This document shows, in pieces, positions 1-4,998 of a stretch of 9,661 nucleotides of DNA. Location of the stretch: assembly GCA_005884255.1 (NCBI GenBank), contig VBDL01000376.1, forward strand, positions 1 through 9,661. Reading direction: 5' to 3'. Source of the DNA: Betaproteobacteria bacterium. GTDB taxonomy: Bacteria > Pseudomonadota > Gammaproteobacteria > Burkholderiales > Burkholderiaceae_C. Numbering within the stretch: position 1 is the first letter of the stretch; the number at the start of each line of letters is the position of its first letter. The notes under the pieces were generated by a model. It did no database searches and was not told the origin of the DNA. It saw only the letters and a program-made list of their open reading frames with translations. Made by a program: the position numbers and the translations under genes.

Positions 1-459
1 CAGGTTCTCCAGCTCCTCGTCGCTGGAGCGCACCGCTCCGGCGCCGGCGTCGGCCATGCAGTCGTGGAATTCCTCGAGCGTCCAGTCCAGCTCGTTGGCC
101 ACCTCCTTGGCGCGCGGCGCGCGTCCTAGCCGATGCTCCAGCCGCTGCACCGCGACCTTCACTTCGCGCAGGCGGGCGCGCACGTGGCGCGGCAGCGTGT
201 CGGTGGCGCGCAGCGAGTCGAGCATGGCGCCTTCGATGCGCCGAGCGGCATAGGTCTCGAAGCTGGAGCCGCGGCCCTCCTCGAAGCGCGTGAGCGCCTC
301 GTTCAGGCCGATCAGGCCCGCCTGCTCGAGCTCGTCAATCCCTACGTTGGCCGACAGACGTGAGCGCAGCCGGCCCGCGATCCGCCGAACCAGCGGCTTG
401 TACACGAGCATGTCGGCGCTGCGCTGACAGCGCCAGGAGGGGACGCCACGGGAGTTCAT
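1..459 (-). CDS. fliA: FliA/WhiG-type RNA polymerase sigma factor, C-terminus cut by window edge
   Basis: This is the N-terminal 153 codons of a sigma-70 family factor of the FliA (sigma-28) type, which directs RNA polymerase to flagellar and chemotaxis promoters in most proteobacteria. Sigma region 2 spans about residues 18-89, with Y-K-P-L-V-R-R, I-D-E-L-E-Q-A-G-L-I-G-L and F-E-T-Y-A-A-R-R-I-E-G-A-M-L-D followed by L-P-R-H-V-R, the FliA signature. Region 3 follows at about 97-140. Region 4, which binds the -35 element, lies beyond the left edge. I chose the ATG at 457-459; an in-frame ATG at 493-495 would add 12 low-complexity residues, and neither has a good ribosome binding site. The N-terminus is short compared with enterobacterial FliA. 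It lies downstream of a DoxX gene on the same strand, and no flagellar gene is visible, so an orphan or alternative FliA-like factor is possible. Confidence 0.8.
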   Translation of the reverse strand, partial: MNSRGVPSWRCQRSADMLVYKPLVRRIAGRLRSRLSANVGIDELEQAGLIGLNEALTRFEEGRGSSFETYAARRIEGAMLDSLRATDTLPRHVRARLREVKVAVQRLEHRLGRAPRAKEVANELDWTLEEFHDCMADAGAGAVRSSDEELENL

Positions 460-505
460 CAAGCTTGTCCGGGGCCGCCCACCGCTGCGGCCCATGTCGC
501 TTGCA

Positions 506-537
506 CGTATCGTCGCGCTCCCGCGCGCGCGGGTCAA
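506..537 (-). promoter_or_regulatory. possible sigma-70 promoter for the sigma factor gene
   Basis: Read on the minus strand, TTGACC (537-532) matches the -35 consensus at five of six bases. GATACG (511-506) is a weak -10 candidate after a long 20-base spacer. The spacer contains the self-complementary tract CCCGCGCGCGCGGG at 520-533, which could itself form a small hairpin. A start near 499 would favour the ATG at 459 over the one at 495. The TTGACC overlaps the end of the doxX reading frame. This is a weak call. Confidence 0.2.
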
Positions 538-950
538 CCGCGGCCGGCTAGCTTGCCATCCACCGAATAGGGGCCCGCACCATGCGCGGCAACGAACAGC
601 AGCCCGCCGACGATGGCCAGGTTCTTGAAGAAGTTGATGCTCTGCATCATCTTCTGGTCCGGTGGTGACGCCCAGAAGGCATGAAAGATCAGCGCCGCCA
701 CGAGCGTGAACAGCGCCAGGATCAGCGCCGCCCAGCGCGCCTGCCAGCCCACCAGCAGCGCGCCGGCCACGCCCACCTCGATGAGGATGGTGATCACCGC
801 CAGCACGGCCGGCAGCGGCAGACCGGCCGACGCGATGTAGCCCGCCGCGCCCTGAAAGTCGCCGATCTTGCCGAGGCCGGCGGGAATGAAGAGGAGCGCG
901 ATGAGCACGCGGCCGAGCAGCGGCCCAAAGCGTTCGACGCTCGTATTCAT
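534..950 (-). CDS. DoxX family inner-membrane protein
   Basis: This 138-residue protein has four predicted membrane helices at about residues 8-28, 47-69, 72-92 and 106-123, the DoxX layout. Recognisable family features are G-L-G-K-I-x-D-F followed by Y-I-A-S-A-G-L-P, the E-V-G-V-A-G-A-L-L-V-G segment before an arginine, F-H-A-F-W, and N-F-F-K-N-L-A-I-x-G-G-L-L in the last helix. The length is normal for the family. DoxX-like proteins are thought to be quinone-linked or redox membrane proteins, but the role of this subgroup is unsettled. AAAGGGG lies about 6 bases before the ATG. The gene starts 24 bp after the end of the upstream unknown gene and is probably cotranscribed with it. Confidence 0.88.
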   Translation of the reverse strand: MNTSVERFGPLLGRVLIALLFIPAGLGKIGDFQGAAGYIASAGLPLPAVLAVITILIEVGVAGALLVGWQARWAALILALFTLVAALIFHAFWASPPDQKMMQSINFFKNLAIVGGLLFVAAHGAGPYSVDGKLAGRG

Positions 951-974
951 GAGGAACCCCTTTCGTCTTCTTGG

Positions 975-1724
975 TCAGTGTCGCGTGCCCAGGTGCAACA
1001 GCCGGCGCACCAGCCCCGGCTCGGTGCGCGCGGCCGGGTGGGTGTGCGTGACCAGCAGAGCCGACGCAAGATACAGCGCATTGAGCAGCCGGCTTGCGCG
1101 CTCCACACTCATGCCCGGCCAGCCGGCGATGCTGCGCAACGCCGCGGACTCGCGGCGCAGGCGCTCCAGGGCCGAGCCGAGTGCGCCCGGTACCTCGAGC
1201 TCGCGCAGCGCCTCGCGGTTGAGCACACGATAGGCCGCCGTGCCGCCGATCTCGGTGAGCAGCGCCGCGCGCGGCCCATACAGCGCCACGGCCCACAGCA
1301 TCGGCACCAGCGGGCGGTAATGATCGGCGCGTGCGATGCGCTCGTGCATCCAGTCGCCCGGCGGCCGCACCCCCGGCGCCTCGCTGCCCAGCAGCATGAG
1401 GTCGGCCATGCCGGCCGCGGATGCGGTGGCGAAATCGCGCGGGCAGTGGTAGAGCATGTTCCAGGGAAAGATCGTCACCGGCCACACCATGTCCTCGTGG
1501 CGCAGGTACAGCAGCGCCGGCTCGCGGTTGCGCAGGCAGGCGGCGAGCACTTCGAGCACATCGTTGTTGTCGGGGTCGCGTTCCAGACGCTGCAACTCGC
1601 CGGTCAGCGTGGTCGACAGCATCGTCGGGCCCTCCAGCCGCATGAAGCCGCTGGTGCCGGTGTCGTGCTGCACGCGCTCGAAGGCGCTGACACGCCACAA
1701 CGTGGAGTCCTCGAAATCGCGCAT
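975..1724 (-). CDS. conserved-looking hypothetical protein, 249 residues
   Basis: I do not recognise this family. The ATG at 1722-1724 gives 249 residues. The frame stays open to a TTG at 1844, but the extra 40 residues are rich in Pro, Ala and Arg and would reach into the start region of the divergent ferredoxin gene, so I prefer the ATG even though no good ribosome binding site precedes it. There is no signal peptide. The protein looks soluble and mostly helical, with a central segment rich in aromatic residues at about 72-98 (L-Y-L-R-H-E, W-P-V, F-P-W-N, Y-H-C-P-R). A second segment at about 137-165 includes P-M-L-W-A-V-A-L-Y-G, and a helical C-terminal part at 185-228 ends in T-H-T-H. Codon use and coherent composition support a real gene. 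It ends 24 bp before doxX. Confidence 0.7.
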   Translation of the reverse strand: MRDFEDSTLWRVSAFERVQHDTGTSGFMRLEGPTMLSTTLTGELQRLERDPDNNDVLEVLAACLRNREPALLYLRHEDMVWPVTIFPWNMLYHCPRDFATASAAGMADLMLLGSEAPGVRPPGDWMHERIARADHYRPLVPMLWAVALYGPRAALLTEIGGTAAYRVLNREALRELEVPGALGSALERLRRESAALRSIAGWPGMSVERASRLLNALYLASALLVTHTHPAARTEPGLVRRLLHLGTRH

Positions 1725-1740
1725 GAGGCTTGGGGGATGC

Positions 1741-1758
1741 GAATCGACGCGCCGATTC
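1741..1758. promoter_or_regulatory. inverted repeat in a divergent intergenic region
   Basis: The sequence GAATCG, six bases, CGATTC is a perfect 6-bp inverted repeat. It lies 17 bases upstream of the ATG of the unknown gene and about 90 bases upstream of the divergent ferredoxin gene. The position would suit an operator serving one or both genes, but the arms are short and no clear promoter hexamers could be placed. Nothing else stands out in 1725-1849. Confidence 0.2.
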
Positions 1759-1849
1759 TGCGGCGCGGCTCCGCCCGGGGGTGTGAACGCTGGTAATGCG
1801 GCGTGTCTTCGGGCGGCCGGACGCCCGATTGAGGAACAATTCAACGCTC

Positions 1850-2128
1850 ATGAGCACCTTCATCGCAACCCTGCAGCCGGCCGGGCTGCAATTCGCCGCG
1901 CCCGCGTCGATGCCGCTGCTGCAGGCCGCAGTGCGGGCCGGCATCCGCCTGGCCGCGTCGTGCCGCAACGGCACCTGCCGCACCTGCATGTGCCGCCTGA
2001 CGAGCGGCAGCATCCGTTACCACATCGAGTGGCCGGGTCTGCTGGCGGAAGAGAAGGCGCAAGGCTTCATCCTGCCCTGCGTGGCACATGCGGCATCCGA
2101 TTTGGTCATCGAAGGAGTGTTTGAGTGA
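1850..2128 (+). CDS. [2Fe-2S] ferredoxin, plant type
   Basis: This 92-residue cytosolic electron carrier has the plant-type cluster motif C38-x4-C43-x2-C46 and a fourth ligand, C77, in the L-P-C-V loop. An extra C48 is also present. The start at 1850 was chosen because GAGGA lies at 1831-1835 (a rather long spacing) and because the family fold begins at once (S-T-F-I-A-T-L). An open frame extends upstream to 1796 but adds no recognisable sequence. The length is typical of a stand-alone ferredoxin. The redox partner is not in the window. Its last 4 bases overlap the GTG of the next gene, so the two are probably translationally coupled. Confidence 0.9.
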   Translation: MSTFIATLQPAGLQFAAPASMPLLQAAVRAGIRLAASCRNGTCRTCMCRLTSGSIRYHIEWPGLLAEEKAQGFILPCVAHAASDLVIEGVFE

Positions 2129-2352
2129 GCGGCGTTGATTTCGAGTTGCGGGGCGACTTCATCCCGCTGGATGCGCTGCTCAAGGCCACCGGCCTGGCCG
2201 GCAGCGGCGGCGCGGCAAAGGCGCTGGTGGCCAGTGGCGCGGTGCAGGTCGACGGGCAGCAGGAGTTGCGCAAGACCTGCAAGCTGCGCGCGGGCCAGGT
2301 GGTCAGTGTGGGCGACACACGGATTCGTGTGCGCGCAGCGACCGAGGCCTGA
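2125..2352 (+). CDS. small S4-domain RNA-binding protein (YbcJ-like)
   Basis: This 75-residue protein is essentially one S4 domain. L-D-A-L-L-K is followed by a Gly/Ser-rich turn and A-A-K-A-L-V-A-S-G-A-V-Q-V-D-G, then L-R-K-T-C-K-L-R-A-G-Q-V-V-S-V. The pattern and length agree with E. coli YbcJ. S4 domains bind structured RNA; the target of this subgroup is not established. Translation starts at GTG 2125, with GAAGGAG at 2111-2117, 7 bases upstream. The gene overlaps the ferredoxin by 4 bp and its stop directly abuts the ATG of the next gene, which indicates an operon. Confidence 0.88.
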   Translation: MSGVDFELRGDFIPLDALLKATGLAGSGGAAKALVASGAVQVDGQQELRKTCKLRAGQVVSVGDTRIRVRAATEA

Positions 2353-2916
2353 ATGCCCGCGCTGCGGATCGAACCCGCCACTGCGCAACACCGCGACGAC
2401 ATCGCCGCGGTGATGAACGACTGCGGCGACGCCCGCCACTGCTGGTGCGCTTTCTGGTCGCGCCCACGGTCCGACTTCGATGCAGACTGGGGCGAAGGCA
2501 ACCGCCGCTGGTTCATGGCGCGGCTCGACGCCGCGCCGCAGCCGATCGGCGTGCTGGCCTACGTCGATGATGAGCCCGCCGGCTGGTGCGCGATTGCCCC
2601 GCGCAGCGACCACGAGCGGCTCGCGCGCTCGCGCAACCTCGCGCCGGTGGACGACGCGCCAGTGTGGTCCATCACCTGCTTTGTCATCGCCAAGCGCTTT
2701 CGCCGCCAGGGCCTGATGCGTGCCTTGATCGATGGCGCCGTGGCGCTGGCGCGCAAGCATGGGGCGCCGGCGGTCGAGGCCTATCCGGTGGACCCGCAGC
2801 GCAAGATGGGTTCGGGCGAGCTCTACACCGGGTTGCTGTCGGCGTTCACCGCCGCCGGCTTCCATGAAGTGGCGCGCCGCGCACCGACACGGCCGATGGT
2901 GCGAATGCAGCTGTAG
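2353..2916 (+). CDS. GNAT family N-acetyltransferase
   Basis: This 187-residue protein has the GNAT fold. Beta-strand 4, W-S-I-T-C-F-V-I (105-112), leads into the acetyl-CoA pyrophosphate loop K-R-F-R-R-Q-G-L-M (114-122), in which Met replaces the usual last Gly/Ala. The N-terminal H-C-W-C (29-32), the W-G-E-G-N-R segment (46-51), the V-D-D-A-P-V-W motif (99-105) and V-E-A-Y-P-V-D (141-147) mark a distinct bacterial GNAT subgroup whose substrate is unknown. The ATG follows the stop of the S4 gene with no gap, and GAGG at 2344-2347 serves as a weak ribosome binding site. The TAG stop (2914-2916) lies inside the left arm of a long inverted repeat, so that element sets the end of the protein. 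Confidence 0.88.
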   Translation: MPALRIEPATAQHRDDIAAVMNDCGDARHCWCAFWSRPRSDFDADWGEGNRRWFMARLDAAPQPIGVLAYVDDEPAGWCAIAPRSDHERLARSRNLAPVDDAPVWSITCFVIAKRFRRQGLMRALIDGAVALARKHGAPAVEAYPVDPQRKMGSGELYTGLLSAFTAAGFHEVARRAPTRPMVRMQL

Positions 2917-2964
2917 GGTGGGCTTCAGCCCACCATCGCCCTGTGGGCTGAAGCCCACCCTACA
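2912..2964. repeat. REP-like inverted repeat, 22-bp perfect arms, between convergent genes
   Basis: The left arm (2912-2933) and right arm (2943-2964) are perfect reverse complements of 22 bp separated by 9 bases. Each arm also contains a smaller palindrome; the left one is GGTGGGCT-TC-AGCCCACC at 2917-2934. The element fills nearly all the space between the stops of the GNAT gene (2916) and the ABC gene (2970). It would form a very stable hairpin in RNA from either strand and could act as a bidirectional transcription end or mRNA stabiliser. No U-tract follows, so it is not a classic intrinsic terminator. The pattern recalls dispersed REP/BIME-type repeats; copy number elsewhere in the genome cannot be seen here. 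Confidence 0.85.
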
Positions 2965-2969
2965 AGGCC

Positions 2970-4769
2970 CTACGCCGCTTTGATTGCGTCCTCTTCGTCG
3001 CCGACCTCCTCGCCGAGGAAGCCGCCGCTCTGGTGGGCCCACAGCCGCGCATAGATGCCGCCCTGCGCGAGCAGGCTGCGGTGGTCGCCCTCCTCGACGA
3101 TGCGGCCCTTGTCGAGCACGATGAGGCGGTCCATCGCCGCGATCGTCGACAGGCGGTGCGCGATAGCCACCACCGTCTTGCCCTCCATCAGCTTGTACAG
3201 GCTGGCCTGGATCGCCGCCTCCACCTCGGAATCGAGCGCGCTGGTGGCGCGCTGGCCGCCGGATAGCTTCACGCCGCGCTCGCCCACATGCGCGTCGTAG
3301 GCATGCCGGCCCTTCGGGTCGGTGAGCCCTTCGATGAACTCGTGTGCCTCGGCGCGGCGCGCGGCGGCGATCATCTGCGCGTCGCTCGCATCGGGCTTGC
3401 CGTAGAGGATGTTGTCGCGCACCGAGCGGTGCAGCAGCGAGGTGTCCTGCGTGACCATGCCCACCTGCTCGCGCAAGGAGACCTGCGTCACGCGGGACAC
3501 GTCCTGCCCGTCGATCAGCACGCGGCCGGCCTGCACGTCATGGAAGCGCAGCAGCAGGTTCACCACCGTCGACTTGCCGGCGCCCGAGCGCCCGACCAGG
3601 CCGATCTTCTCGCCGGGGCGGATGTGCAGGTTGAAGTTGTCGAGCACGCGCTGCGGGCCGTCGTAGGCGAAGCCCACGTGCTCGAAGCGGATGTCGCCGC
3701 GGCGCACCTGCAGCGCCGGCGCGCCGGGCTTGTCGGTCACCGCATGGGCTCGCGACAATGTGTTGATGCCGTCCTGCACGGTGCCGATGTGCTCGAACAG
3801 CGTGGCCATCTCCCACATGATCCAGTGCGCGATCCCGTTCAGCCGCAGCGCCATCGCGGTGGCCGCCGCCACCGCCCCGACGCCGACCTCGCCGCGCGAC
3901 CACAGCCACAAGGTGGCGCCCGCGGTGCCCAGCACCAGCAGCATGTTCAGCGTGTGGTTCGCCACCTCGAAGCCGCTGACCAGACGCATCTGCCCGTAGG
4001 CCGTGACCATGAACTCGCGCATCGCCGAGCGCGCATAACCCGCCTCGCGTCCCGCGTGCGAGAAGAGCTTCACGGTCGCGATGTTGGTGTAGGCATCGGT
4101 AACGCGGCCGGTCATCAGCGAGCGCGCATCGGCCTGCGCCTTCGCCACCCTGCCCAGCCGCGGCACGAAGTAGCGCAGCGCCGCGAGATACAGCGCGAGC
4201 CAGCCGACGAAGGGCAGCGCGAGCCGCGCATCGAAGGCACCGACTACGACCACCATCGTCGCGAAGTAGATGACGACGAAGACGATGATGTCGGTGACGA
4301 TCATCAGCGTGTCGCGCACCGCCAGTGCCGTTTGCATCACCTTGGCGGCGACGCGGCCGGCGAACTCGTCCTGGTAGAAGCTCATGCTCTGGCCGAGCAT
4401 CAGCCGGTGGAAGTTCCAGCGCAGGCGCATCGGCAGGTTGCCGGCCAGCGCCTGGTGCTTGAGCACGGTTTGCAGCGCCACCGCCAGCGGGCTGGCCAGC
4501 AGCACGGCGGCGAGCAGCAGCAGGGTCCCGCGCGCATCGCTGAACAGCCGCGATGGCGGCACGTGCACCAGCCAGTCGACGATGTGGCCGAGCATCGAGA
4601 ACAGCAGCGCCTCGAACGCACCGATCAGCGCGGTGAGCAGCGTCATGCCGAGGATGAAGCGGCGCAGGCCGTGCGTGCAGGCCCAGAGGAATGCGAAGAA
4701 GCCGGATGGCGGCGTCTGCGGCTCGGCCTCGGGGTACGGGTCGACGAGCCGCTCGAAGAACTGGAACAC
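2970..4769 (-). CDS. ABC exporter (fused permease and ATPase) lacking the Walker B segment
   Basis: This 599-residue half-transporter starts at GTG 4769. An exporter-type membrane domain spans about residues 35-330, with helices near 37-60, 82-102, 155-175, 183-201, 272-290 and 296-322. A nucleotide-binding domain spans about 357-585. It has Walker A G-R-S-G-A-G-K-S-T (393-401), the Q-loop glutamine Q441, signature L-S-G-G-Q (502-506), the D-loop S-A-L-D (510-513) and the switch H538. The signature is followed at once by R-A-T-S-A-L-D: the usual stretch of about 20 residues ending in the Walker B aspartate and catalytic glutamate is absent, with no frameshift (junction 3248/3249). ATP hydrolysis should therefore fail. 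The protein resembles multidrug or lipid exporters; the substrate is unknown. It ends against the 2912-2964 repeat and is divergent from the transsulfuration genes. Confidence 0.9.
   Translation of the reverse strand: MFQFFERLVDPYPEAEPQTPPSGFFAFLWACTHGLRRFILGMTLLTALIGAFEALLFSMLGHIVDWLVHVPPSRLFSDARGTLLLLAAVLLASPLAVALQTVLKHQALAGNLPMRLRWNFHRLMLGQSMSFYQDEFAGRVAAKVMQTALAVRDTLMIVTDIIVFVVIYFATMVVVVGAFDARLALPFVGWLALYLAALRYFVPRLGRVAKAQADARSLMTGRVTDAYTNIATVKLFSHAGREAGYARSAMREFMVTAYGQMRLVSGFEVANHTLNMLLVLGTAGATLWLWSRGEVGVGAVAAATAMALRLNGIAHWIMWEMATLFEHIGTVQDGINTLSRAHAVTDKPGAPALQVRRGDIRFEHVGFAYDGPQRVLDNFNLHIRPGEKIGLVGRSGAGKSTVVNLLLRFHDVQAGRVLIDGQDVSRVTQVSLREQVGMVTQDTSLLHRSVRDNILYGKPDASDAQMIAAARRAEAHEFIEGLTDPKGRHAYDAHVGERGVKLSGGQRATSALDSEVEAAIQASLYKLMEGKTVVAIAHRLSTIAAMDRLIVLDKGRIVEEGDHRSLLAQGGIYARLWAHQSGGFLGEEVGDEEDAIKAA
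3236..3255. repeat. short direct repeat at the Walker B deletion junction
   Basis: GCGCGCTGG occurs at 3236-3244 and again at 3247-3255, 11 bases apart. The inferred deletion point in the ABC gene (3248/3249) lies in the second copy. Such short direct repeats are a usual substrate for slipped-strand deletion and also for collapse during assembly. The repeat is seen directly; the link to the deletion is inferred. Confidence 0.5.
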
Positions 4770-4792
4770 GGATGGCGCCTTGTGAGTGTGTG

Positions 4793-4832
4793 CCCCCAGG
4801 GCTCGGCAAGCCGAGCCCGCCCCCCGAGGGGG
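4793..4832. repeat. compound GC-rich palindrome upstream of the ABC gene
   Basis: A perfect inverted repeat, GGGCTCGGC-AA-GCCGAGCCC (4799-4818), is followed by a second one, CCCCC-GA-GGGGG (4821-4832). A C5 run at 4793-4797 could also pair with the G5 run at 4828-4832 and enclose the first stem. The element lies 24-63 bases upstream of the GTG of the ABC gene, in its probable leader, and far upstream of the divergent operon. It looks like an intergenic repeat of the kind common in Burkholderiales, or an RNA structure controlling the exporter. Between this element and 4998 I see no gene and no convincing promoter; AATAAT at 4962-4967 is a possible -10 for the plus-strand operon but lacks a partner. 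Confidence 0.55.
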
Positions 4833-4984
4833 TCAAGGAACTCGGGAGCGGCCCGTCGTTTCCTTGAGAGGTCGTCCGACCAGGCGTCGCACCCCGGCGT
4901 CGGTATAGGGGTTTGCCAGTAGAGCCGTGGACAGGGGCTCGGCGCGCGGCAGCACGCGGCGAATAATCGACTTTGCGTGGACGC

Positions 4985-4993
4985 AAGGAGGGG
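4985..4993 (+). promoter_or_regulatory. strong ribosome binding site fixing the start at 4999
   Basis: AAGGAGGGG lies 5-7 bases before the ATG at 4999-5001. It shows that translation of the beta-synthase-like gene starts here, at the segment resembling an MBL-fold hydrolase, and not at the upstream in-frame GTG at 4927. It implies that the original promoter and start belonged to the lost hydrolase gene. Confidence 0.75.
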
Positions 4994-4998
4994 CCGCC

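Noticed and set aside
681..1796. A 371-codon plus-strand frame antisense to doxX and the unknown gene
   Set aside because: Composition typical of a reverse-frame shadow (Arg, His, Gln and Ala runs); the minus-strand doxX frame has a clear family match.
1725..1844. Longer N-terminus for the unknown protein from a TTG at 1844
   Set aside because: The extra 40 residues are low-complexity and would start only 6 bases from the divergent ferredoxin ATG.
2934..2942. Classic Rho-independent terminator at the 2912-2964 hairpin
   Set aside because: The stem is strong but no T-run follows on either strand; a REP-like element with possible stop or stabilising function fits better.
3288..4922. A 544-codon plus-strand frame antisense to the ABC gene
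   Set aside because: His/Arg/Gln-rich composition with no domain; it is the complement of well-supported coding sequence.
4927..4998. Upstream GTG start for the beta-synthase-like gene, adding 24 residues
   Set aside because: The extra residues match no part of a beta-synthase N-terminus, and the AAGGAGGGG at 4985-4993 clearly serves the ATG at 4999.
4833..4998. Possibility that the missing beta-synthase N-terminus is encoded upstream in another frame (a frameshift rather than a deletion)
   Set aside because: No frame here shows the conserved G-N-T-P or S-x-K-D-R motifs, so the segment is absent, not shifted.
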